The notes below the pieces were generated by a model. The model did no database searches. It was not told the origin of the DNA and saw only the letters and a program-made list of their open reading frames with translations. Below are positions 1 to 5,381 of a DNA stretch of 5,381 bases, piece by piece. Origin of the DNA: UBA6224 sp963800205 (GTDB lineage Bacteria > Patescibacteriota > Saccharimonadia > Saccharimonadales > UBA4665); contig CAWCZQ010000004.1 in NCBI GenBank assembly GCA_963800205.1, forward strand, positions 1-5,381, read 5' to 3'. A program made the position numbers and the translations under genes. The stretch's first letter is position 1. Every line of letters begins with the position of its first letter.

Positions 1-8
1 TGGTCAAC

Positions 9-1232
9 TTACGACCCGACCACCATGCTTTCCAACATTTCGCCAGCTAGCTCTCGGACGGCGGTCGGCTGCACACCAGGATACTTTTTGCGCAATTTTT
101 TGGCGACGTGCTTGCTGATGATTTCATAATTCAGTAATTGCGTCGCTTCCTCGAGCGTTCGGCGGTCGCCGTTGTCCTGACGAACGCCCCATGCCAGCTT
201 AGCGTGCTGCAAGCCATTCAATCCGTCCTGTAGTCGCCGCAACGGCGAAGAGATCTGGAGTACATTTGATAGCCCTAAACCAATATGAGGTCCCGCCGTA
301 AGGCTAAACCGGGCCATGGAGGCCGGCACAAAATCCTTGATTTCCGTAGCACGAGGGTTGTGCACTCGATAGATACCGGCGCGACCAGCCTCTTGCAGTA
401 ATAGGCCGCCAAGGTGGTTCACTGCCACCATATAAGCTGCCGTCAGACGAGAACCAGCAATATAAAGCTGATCCGGTTGCTGTTTCATCAGGTGCTCGAC
501 CATGCCGAGCGAATCCGACTGGGTAATAGCCGCCGCATCTTCACCATCAATGTATGGCATGAGTTTCATCAGATAGTGACCGGCGCGAGCAAAGTATTCG
601 AATTGCTGCGATGGTCTGACTTGTTTAGAAAACTGGTCATAGTCGAGGTTACGTTCCACATACACGCGTTCGAACGATATCCGCGTATCGCTCGGCGGGT
701 GGTTTTGGCCGACGACAAACCTCAGGATCAGCGCTTGGCGCTCATTGCCCTGGCTCATCTCATGACGGCGGATGTGATGTTCATCGATGAGCGAACGATA
801 GCCGAAGTCACCGTCTTCGTCTATCCAATAATCGGCATGTAGCTTAGCCATGGCTTCTTTAAGCACTTCAGGGCGCTGATATAGCTTGGAGGTGTCTGGT
901 AAACACACCCCGATCCGATACATTTCCGTAGCTGACGGTAACGGGTCTACGAACACGCCATCATCGATTTCCCGAGGGTTTGGACCGTCAGCGGTAATAA
1001 TGTGCTTTGGCCGAAACCGCTTCTGAGCATGCTTATGTATCTGAAAGAAGTTAATTCCCCGCTGCTGAATCATGCCCGGTTGCCACCGCGGTACTACTTC
1101 GGGTGGATCGGCCTCTAAAAAACTCCCGGCGGTAAGCACAGGAGTTTCAGATTCTAGATCGTAAGGAGTCTGGGGGGATTGCAGGGGCGCGGGAGAAGGA
1201 AATTCTTCGCTTAGAGCCGGTCGATTTATCAT
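9..1232 (-). CDS. RNB-domain 3'-5' exoribonuclease, minimal form without RNA-binding domains
   Basis: Predicted cytoplasmic enzyme of the RNase II/RNase R (RNB) family, which degrades single-stranded RNA processively from the 3' end using Mg2+. The protein is 407 residues from the ATG at 1232. Residues 1-75 are a Pro/Glu-rich, probably disordered segment. The RNB core runs from about 76 to 370. The metal-binding motif is DGPNPREIDD at 82-91, with D82, E88, D90 and D91 in the places of RNase II D201, D207, D209 and D210, so the second Asp is a Glu. Further RNB landmarks are YRVHNP (288-293) and SSPLRRLQD (328-336), the counterpart of the family's TSPIRRYxD motif with its RNA-contacting arginines. 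There are no cold-shock domains in front and no S1 domain behind; RNase II and RNase R are usually about 640-810 residues. The ATG is preferred over the in-frame TTG at 1292 because GGAGGG lies 7 bases before it. The stop is TAA. The gene lies 74 bases after the FnIII gene with no terminator between. The RNB assignment is firm; substrate and activity are inferred. Confidence 0.88.
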   Translation of the reverse strand: MINRPALSEEFPSPAPLQSPQTPYDLESETPVLTAGSFLEADPPEVVPRWQPGMIQQRGINFFQIHKHAQKRFRPKHIITADGPNPREIDDGVFVDPLPSATEMYRIGVCLPDTSKLYQRPEVLKEAMAKLHADYWIDEDGDFGYRSLIDEHHIRRHEMSQGNERQALILRFVVGQNHPPSDTRISFERVYVERNLDYDQFSKQVRPSQQFEYFARAGHYLMKLMPYIDGEDAAAITQSDSLGMVEHLMKQQPDQLYIAGSRLTAAYMVAVNHLGGLLLQEAGRAGIYRVHNPRATEIKDFVPASMARFSLTAGPHIGLGLSNVLQISSPLRRLQDGLNGLQHAKLAWGVRQDNGDRRTLEEATQLLNYEIISKHVAKKLRKKYPGVQPTAVRELAGEMLESMVVGS

Positions 1233-1239
1233 GTGTGCG

Positions 1240-1245
1240 CCCTCC
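1240..1245 (-). promoter_or_regulatory. Strong Shine-Dalgarno site that sets the RNB gene start
   Basis: The minus strand reads GGAGGG, then 7 bases, then ATG at 1232-1230. This is near-ideal pairing and spacing with the 16S rRNA 3' end. The alternative TTG start at 1292 has no comparable site, so the shorter 407-residue product is preferred. Confidence 0.8.
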
Positions 1246-1263
1246 GTGTTACCGCCTAACTCT

Positions 1264-1292
1264 AGCGTAAAGAAAATTTGTATCTGAGGCAA
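1264..1292 (-). promoter_or_regulatory. Possible weak sigma-70 promoter for the RNB gene
   Basis: The minus strand has TTGCCT (1287-1292), a 17-base spacer and TACGCT (1264-1269), 4/6 and 3/6 matches to the -35 and -10 consensus. A start about 7 bases further on would give a leader of roughly 25 bases that includes the GGAGGG site. A 10-base perfect palindrome, AAGTATACTT (1291-1300), overlaps the -35 end. The matches are weak and could be chance; read-through from the FnIII gene is an equally good explanation for expression. Confidence 0.25.
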
Positions 1293-1306
1293 GTATACTT
1301 CTTATC

Positions 1307-3202
1307 CTACAGACCATGCTCTTGTCGCCAATATGATTCTTCGATGGCGAGGGCACGTTTTCGAAGAACGACTCGCTGGCTATATCGGGCAATCTGAATT
1401 GCAGTAAACAATGTTGCAGCCGCTATACCGACCACATATCCCGCCACGATCCACCACGGTGTCGTATTTGGTACGCCGACCGCGACAAGTGCGATGTTAT
1501 CCGATGTCAGCTGATAGGTATTTTTGCCGTTTTGCTTTACCGGTGTTGTCACCCACTCATTACGTTTCGTATCATATGTTTTAAACTGAAAGTCGTGATG
1601 AGATTTAACGGCTTTCTCCGGAAGAGTAACTGTGACTGACAGAGGTTTTTGGAACTGCTTAACGAGACTTCCATCCGAGTACTGACACACGAGTCGGTAG
1701 GGGTCCCCAACGATACGCTGCTTATCGCCAGCCACATTTAACGGCAGGTCAGTCGCTACTACGATCGAACAGTTAGCTTCATCCTTAACAGCATGTGTCG
1801 GTATAGTTACCTGCAACGTTTTATCATTGCTTTTCAAGCTCAGACTTTGGCGAGCTGTAAGGTTAGCGTCAAACTTGTTAGTGGTAATGCTGACTGTTGT
1901 ACTTGCCGATTTTTTACCCAGTTCATTTATCGCTGTAACGCGATACGAATATCTGGTGGCAAAATCGGTGTCGTAATCGTCATAGAAGTTATTTGTTATG
2001 GTTGCACTGAGCTTCTGCCAAGTCTTATCGTTCTGTGAGCGTTCAATCAAATAGTACACCGGAGTCTCACTGCTACTATCGCCCCATGCCAAATGCACCG
2101 TACTCGACCCTTTGTCGCCAGTGGCCGTGATGTAATTAGGCATGGTGGGTGCGGTATTTTTGTTCTTTTTGCTGAAAGCATCCAGCAGCCCTGAACCTGT
2201 GATGGACGCCTGCCGAGTAGAACGAGACGGTTGTGCCGGAGCGGGACTTGTTGAAGAGTTATCTGAAGAATTAGTCGTTCGGGTAACACAGCCAGTTGTT
2301 CGTACCTTTACATAGTTGAGTATATCTGTACCGCTCAGTCGATTGTTATATGCTATACCGTTTGCATAGACATAAGGTGGTGTACCCTGCCACTGCTGGT
2401 GCATTTGCAAACCGAAGCGATAGGTAGTGCAAGGCGATAATCCAGTGGCTTTATACGTGTGTTGTGATGCCGGCAGCTCACCTATCGACTTTTCCACCCC
2501 TGGCCAACGCCCCAGTGATGATACCCGTTTACCATCATCTTGGTAAATAAACCAGTGAAAAACCGTTCGGTTACCCTCAGAATTGTACAGATCGTTCCAT
2601 TTAAGGGTTACTGAGTCGGTAGTGACCGAAGTAGCACTCATCTTTGGGAGTACTGATAATGGCATCTTGTAGGGGGTAATCTTTAGCGTCAGGCGTATGT
2701 CATCGGTGCCTGACGTAAAACCACATGACCCCAGTGAGCAGTAGTGCACTTTTGCATAATTCTCGCTCCCAAGGGTGTAAGACATGTCGTAGGTCTCGTG
2801 TTCGATTGTTTGGTGGTAGGCTCGCAGAAATGGCAGATAATTCACTTGATAACCGGGTACACTGTATAACCAGCTATGAAAATTTATCCCTTCGCACGTT
2901 ACACCCTCCGCCGTTATAGGCAGTGCAACCGATCCGGCCTTCATTACCCCTTTGGAGGCATCTGGTGGTGTCAGTATGGTATTGCACGTCCCATAATCAC
3001 TAAAGTTTTCGGCGCCATTTATTGTCAACAATGCGTTGGCATCAGCAGCAGCCAGGCCGACCGGTTCTACCTTTATGGTTAATTTACCTCCTGAAGCCGC
3101 ACTGGTAGCTTTTGGTGGCATAACAGGCACGAGGCTACATGCGAGTACTCCAATTATAGCGATGCTGAGAAGGGTGCGTAGAGAAGTTTTGAGACGACGC
3201 AT
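1307..3202 (-). CDS. Secreted, membrane-anchored FnIII/ZU5-like surface protein (paralogue 2)
   Basis: Predicted cell-surface protein of 631 residues, role unknown; adhesion or host/partner recognition is an inference from architecture. Residues 1-36 form a Sec signal peptide: basic MRRLK start, hydrophobic 11-28, SAA near 34-36 as a likely cleavage site. Residues 38-178 form an N-terminal beta-rich domain I do not recognise, with C73, C103, C155 and C160. FnIII-1 spans about 181-305 (core W202, LSPCTTY at 255-261, C258 and C305). A Ser/Thr/Pro linker follows (306-355). FnIII-2 spans about 356-442 (W373, YDTDF, YSYRV). A ZU5-like sandwich spans about 445-576, with IPTHAV, F-x-KPLSVTVTLP, W550, C478 and C506. 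PNTTPWW (578-584) leads into a transmembrane helix (584-605) and a basic cytosolic tail ending SYWRQEHGL. The signal region also has VLAC (19-22), a permissive lipobox match that the paralogue lacks, so type I processing is preferred. The ATG is the only start that keeps the basic n-region; its Shine-Dalgarno is poor (AAGGT, 13 bases away). The stop is TAG. Confidence 0.85.
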   Translation of the reverse strand: MRRLKTSLRTLLSIAIIGVLACSLVPVMPPKATSAASGGKLTIKVEPVGLAAADANALLTINGAENFSDYGTCNTILTPPDASKGVMKAGSVALPITAEGVTCEGINFHSWLYSVPGYQVNYLPFLRAYHQTIEHETYDMSYTLGSENYAKVHYCSLGSCGFTSGTDDIRLTLKITPYKMPLSVLPKMSATSVTTDSVTLKWNDLYNSEGNRTVFHWFIYQDDGKRVSSLGRWPGVEKSIGELPASQHTYKATGLSPCTTYRFGLQMHQQWQGTPPYVYANGIAYNNRLSGTDILNYVKVRTTGCVTRTTNSSDNSSTSPAPAQPSRSTRQASITGSGLLDAFSKKNKNTAPTMPNYITATGDKGSSTVHLAWGDSSSETPVYYLIERSQNDKTWQKLSATITNNFYDDYDTDFATRYSYRVTAINELGKKSASTTVSITTNKFDANLTARQSLSLKSNDKTLQVTIPTHAVKDEANCSIVVATDLPLNVAGDKQRIVGDPYRLVCQYSDGSLVKQFQKPLSVTVTLPEKAVKSHHDFQFKTYDTKRNEWVTTPVKQNGKNTYQLTSDNIALVAVGVPNTTPWWIVAGYVVGIAAATLFTAIQIARYSQRVVLRKRALAIEESYWRQEHGL

Positions 3203-3253
3203 AGTGGATTTTTCTACCTTTTTATATTTTTTTGTTTTGTTACGATGAATTTA

Positions 3254-3282
3254 TTTATACACCGTTTATGCTTTATTGTCAA
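3254..3282 (-). promoter_or_regulatory. Near-consensus sigma-70 promoter of the second FnIII gene
   Basis: The minus strand carries a perfect -35 TTGACA (3277-3282), a 17-base spacer and -10 TATAAA (3254-3259, 5/6). A start near 3247 would give a leader of about 45 bases. The leader (3203-3247) is A-rich and seems unstructured; it holds only AAGGT (3216-3220) as a weak, distant ribosome binding site. The promoter sits 27 bases past the terminator stem of the upstream gene, so the second paralogue appears to start its own transcript, which may continue into the RNB gene. Confidence 0.8.
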
Positions 3283-3309
3283 GAGTTCACGTGCCCCATC
3301 GGCGACTAC

Positions 3310-3339
3310 AAAAAACTCCTATCGACGGATAGGAGTTTT
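3310..3339 (-). terminator. Rho-independent terminator downstream of paralogue 1
   Basis: A perfect 12-bp inverted repeat (AAAACTCCTATC at 3312-3323 and GATAGGAGTTTT at 3328-3339) encloses a 4-base loop. Read on the minus strand the stem runs into six U residues (3315 to 3310), the intrinsic-terminator layout. On the plus strand the U-run is only four bases and lies in the stem, so minus-strand use is favoured, though bidirectional action is possible. It lies about 170 bases after the upstream gene's stop, leaving a long 3' untranslated region. Confidence 0.8.
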
Positions 3340-3358
3340 GCTAATGGTAACGCTATCA

Positions 3359-3428
3359 GGAAGGAGGCAGTGACGCATTCTATGGTAGATCCTCACAAAA
3401 TACCGGTCGTTCTGTCACTGCACCTTCC
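3359..3428 (-). other. Three-tier imperfect hairpin in the 3' region of paralogue 1; possible structured RNA
   Basis: Two nested arms pair perfectly: GGAAGG (3359-3364) with CCTTCC (3423-3428), and GCAGTGAC (3367-3374) with GTCACTGC (3414-3421). They are split only by a 2x1 internal loop. Inside the 39-base loop GGTA can pair with TACC 13 bases later, closing an apical loop. The intrinsic terminator follows on the minus strand, so the element would lie in the 3' untranslated region of the upstream FnIII gene or in a short independent RNA. It matches no riboswitch or RNA family I recognise. The pairing is seen directly; function is inferred. Confidence 0.45.
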
Positions 3429-3452
3429 ATTTGCGATTTTTGTATTACGCTT

Positions 3453-3481
3453 ATGGTAGTAAATTTTATGTTCTTTTGCAA
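3453..3481 (-). promoter_or_regulatory. Possible weak promoter ahead of the structured intergenic element
   Basis: The minus strand has TTGCAA (3476-3481), a 17-base spacer and TACCAT (3453-3458), each 4/6 to consensus. A start near 3446 and an end at the terminator would give an RNA of about 135-140 bases spanning the three-tier hairpin. The sequence is AT-rich here, so weak promoter-like matches are expected by chance. Confidence 0.2.
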
Positions 3482-3505
3482 GCACTTACTTGCTACCTAA
3501 AGGTA
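3478..3505. other. Two small adjacent inverted repeats just after the stop of paralogue 1
   Basis: GCAAG (3478-3482) pairs with CTTGC (3489-3493) across a 6-base loop. TACCT (3494-3498) and AGGTA (3501-3505) form a second, very tight inverted repeat touching the TAA stop. Neither is followed by a U-run on either strand, so they are not intrinsic terminators. They may protect the 3' end of the coding region or be chance. Confidence 0.3.
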
Positions 3506-5381
3506 TTATATACCGTTTTCTTTGTGCCAGTATTCCTGAGCTAATGCCTCGGCATGCTTCCGTTGAGTTATTCGAGCTCGGTAGCGGAGTATCTGTCCAC
3601 CGACAAACGCCAGACCGCCGCCTATGAGCAGTACCTGCAGCGAGGTTATCCACCATGGGGTTGTATTGGGCGAAGCCAGAGCCACTAGGGCGATATTATC
3701 CGATTTAAGTTCGTATACATTCTTGCCTTTATTTTTGGCAACGACAGTCTTCCACGCGTTCTCAGTTGGGGAATACGTGCGTAGCACGACATCGTGATAG
3801 CTGGTTGCTACATCGGCTGGGAGTGTAACACGCATAGCAATTGGCTTAGAAAATTGCTGCACTTGACTACCGTCTTTCTGCTGGCAGACGACTTTGTACG
3901 GCCCACCGATAACCGGCTGTTTCCTGGAACCCAGGAGCGGTACATCATTGGCTGGAGCAATAAAGCAATTGGCATCTTCGCTAATGGCATCCGCTGGTAT
4001 AACGATGCTGGCTACTTTGTCTTTACTGGCTAATTGAAGGGTGCTGTCCTTGGAGATATTGGCGTCGAAGTGCTGGGTTACTATACTAAGCACGCTCTCT
4101 GGAGAGGCATGGCCCTGGCTGTCGACCACCTTGAGACGATAGTTATATTGGGTGTCAAAATCAGTGTCGTAGTCAACGATGTAATTTGAGGTAACTGCGT
4201 CGGCAAACAATTCCCACACCTTGTTGTCGGTAGAGCGCTCAATCCGATAGCTGGTATTGAAACCGTTGGCACCACCCCACTCCAAGCGCACAGCGCTGCT
4301 TCCTTCTACCAATTGCGCACTGAAGTAGGTCGGCAGAATGGTCTGTGGAACATTAGTCTTCGTAGTGGGGATTGTTTTGCCTGATTGGGCAACTGGTCCA
4401 TCTTGTTGACCGGTAGTGTCGATGGTTCCCCATGATTGGTGGTAATTAGGCGTCGAGACCGTCGTCTCTGGAGTGGTTGGTAGTGCTGGCGTTTTGCATC
4501 CTGTCGTCTTGACCGTCACGTAGTTCAATATATCGATACCGTTAAATTTCGAGCGATCGGGCCGCTGGACGACTTGTCGCATTTGTAAACCGAAGTGATA
4601 AGTGGTGCAAGGTTTTAGATTGGTAACGGTATAGCTGTGGGCAGAGGCGGCCAGTGGCTTGTTGGCGCCACCCGGATCATTTGAGCCATTTGCCGCATCG
4701 TACCATCCACCATTGATGACATGCTTTGAATCGTCCTCATACAAATACCATCCCTCTACTGAACGGTTGTTGGCTGAGTTTTTCAGTGAGGACCAGTTGA
4801 GGCTTACCTTATCGCTGCCCACCGAGCTGACGCTCAAGCGAGGTAGCGTCGAAAGAGGAGAGAAATACGGGCTTATTACCAATCCAATTTCAAGCGTACC
4901 GCTGTCAAAATTCATCACACATGATTTCTGGCTGTTGCAGTAATTGCCTGCCGTGCCACTGGGTGCGTTTGTGGTATCTTTCAGGATTTTTAGTTGATAA
5001 CCCAGGTGTTCGATTTGCTGCCCATAGACCGAAAGAAACGGCACAAATGTGCTAGTCATCCTGGCTGGTTGCCACGCCTTAAGGTGCACGCCCGTACACG
5101 TCACGCCCGCTGACGTCAGCGGTATAGAAACTTTGCCACCCTGCGCTGCTGTTCCTCTGTAGCGATCTTCGAGATGCTGAGTAGTGCTGGCTGTGTTACA
5201 ACTACCGTAATCGCTAAAAGATGAGGCATACCACATCGAAAGCATCGAGTTAGCGTCTTTTGCGTCGACACCATCCTGCGGTAAAGCTTTAATGATCAGC
5301 GTGCCGCCTGTTGCTGCTTCGGTAACCCCAGGGGTAAATATTGGAGTTATTACGGTGGCAATAAACAATAGAGCCATGAGG
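3506..5381 (-). CDS. Secreted, membrane-anchored FnIII/ZU5-like surface protein (paralogue 1), 5' end cut by window
   Basis: Homologous along its length to the neighbour at 1307-3202. The first visible ATG is at 5377 (623 residues), but the frame stays open to the edge. The protein would then start directly in the hydrophobic core (MALLFIATVI) with no basic n-region; aligned on the GGxL motif it is 14 residues shorter than its paralogue. The true start is therefore probably outside the window. From that Met: end of the signal peptide at about 1-22; N-terminal domain 24-171 with C60, C94, C147 and C153; FnIII-1 about 174-294 (W195, LKPCTTY at 254-260, C257, C294); a Thr/Pro/Gln-rich linker 295-347; FnIII-2 about 348-436 (W367, YDTDF, YNYRL); a ZU5-like sandwich about 438-568 with IPADAI, F-x-KPIAMRVTLP, W542, C471 and C498; PNTTPWW (570-576); a transmembrane helix of about 575-597; and a basic tail ending EYWHKENGI. 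It should be anchored in the membrane with its bulk outside. Receptor or adhesin is an inference. The stop is TAA. Confidence 0.83.
   Translation of the reverse strand, partial: LMALLFIATVITPIFTPGVTEAATGGTLIIKALPQDGVDAKDANSMLSMWYASSFSDYGSCNTASTTQHLEDRYRGTAAQGGKVSIPLTSAGVTCTGVHLKAWQPARMTSTFVPFLSVYGQQIEHLGYQLKILKDTTNAPSGTAGNYCNSQKSCVMNFDSGTLEIGLVISPYFSPLSTLPRLSVSSVGSDKVSLNWSSLKNSANNRSVEGWYLYEDDSKHVINGGWYDAANGSNDPGGANKPLAASAHSYTVTNLKPCTTYHFGLQMRQVVQRPDRSKFNGIDILNYVTVKTTGCKTPALPTTPETTVSTPNYHQSWGTIDTTGQQDGPVAQSGKTIPTTKTNVPQTILPTYFSAQLVEGSSAVRLEWGGANGFNTSYRIERSTDNKVWELFADAVTSNYIVDYDTDFDTQYNYRLKVVDSQGHASPESVLSIVTQHFDANISKDSTLQLASKDKVASIVIPADAISEDANCFIAPANDVPLLGSRKQPVIGGPYKVVCQQKDGSQVQQFSKPIAMRVTLPADVATSYHDVVLRTYSPTENAWKTVVAKNKGKNVYELKSDNIALVALASPNTTPWWITSLQVLLIGGGLAFVGGQILRYRARITQRKHAEALAQEYWHKENGI

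Noticed and set aside
414..842. 142-codon plus-strand frame opposite the RNB gene
   Set aside because: It lies fully antisense to a well-supported RNB coding region and its translation shows no recognisable domain.
1233..1292. TTG start that would add 20 residues to the RNB protein
   Set aside because: No suitable ribosome binding site was seen before it, whereas the ATG at 1232 has GGAGGG at 7 bases. The added residues are not part of the RNB fold.
1291..1300. Palindrome AAGTATACTT as a terminator for the FnIII gene or an operator
   Set aside because: It has no loop and no following U-run, so it cannot be an intrinsic terminator. One 10-base AT-rich palindrome is too little to call an operator.
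3359..3428. Long hairpin as an integron attC site or a MITE
   Set aside because: The conserved attC core sites (GTTRRRY and its complement) are absent. No flanking target duplication or second copy was seen in the window.
3344..3458. Three copies of ATGGTA (3344, 3382, 3453) as a possible repeat array
   Set aside because: Six bases at irregular spacing in AT-rich DNA is within chance expectation, and the flanks do not match.
3232..3459. 75-codon plus-strand frame in the intergenic region, with an internal 25-codon version from the ATG at 3382 behind AAGGAGG (3361-3367)
   Set aside because: It runs across the opposite-strand promoter, terminator and hairpin. AAGGAGG is 14 bases from the ATG and is better explained as a stem arm. 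The peptide has no recognisable feature beyond some hydrophobicity.
4659..4943. 94-codon plus-strand frame opposite paralogue 1
   Set aside because: It is antisense to the conserved N-terminal and FnIII-1 coding region and has no domain; it is a shadow frame.

Overview
The window holds three genes, all on the minus strand, so transcription runs from the right edge to the left. In that order they are: a large FnIII surface protein cut by the window edge (3506-5381), a second full-length paralogue of it (1307-3202), and an RNB-domain exoribonuclease (9-1232). No tRNA, rRNA, CRISPR array, insertion sequence or phage gene was seen. The stop codons used are TAA, TAG and TAA. The long frames have no in-frame TGA, which argues against the TGA=Gly code of Gracilibacteria and Absconditabacteria. 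By eye, base composition is close to balanced.

The organism is inferred, not shown. An RNB catalytic domain with no cold-shock or S1 RNA-binding domains, next to secreted FnIII proteins with a C-terminal membrane anchor, fits Candidatus Saccharibacteria (TM7) or a related Patescibacteria lineage. The window has no marker gene that settles this.

The two surface proteins share one plan: Sec-type signal peptide; a novel N-terminal beta-rich domain with four cysteines; an FnIII domain with two cysteines; a Ser/Thr/Pro/Gln-rich linker; a second FnIII domain; a ZU5-like beta sandwich with two cysteines; the motif PNTTPWW; one transmembrane helix; and a basic cytoplasmic tail ending in a YW-x-x-E-x-G-(L/I) motif. 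All eight extracytoplasmic cysteines are conserved between the copies, while the linkers have diverged. This looks like a tandem duplication of a cell-surface receptor or adhesin. The function is not known.

The gap between the paralogues (3203-3505, 303 bases) is not empty. In the direction of transcription it holds small hairpins just after the upstream stop, a long three-tier imperfect hairpin (3359-3428), a perfect 12-bp stem with a U-tract that reads as an intrinsic terminator (3310-3339), and a near-consensus sigma-70 promoter (TTGACA, 17 bases, TATAAA) with an A-rich leader for the second paralogue. The paralogues therefore look like separate transcription units. The ribonuclease follows the second paralogue after 74 bases with no terminator, so it may be co-transcribed, possibly with help from a weak promoter of its own. 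Its start is best placed at an ATG (1232) behind a strong GGAGGG ribosome binding site, not at the TTG 60 bases upstream.
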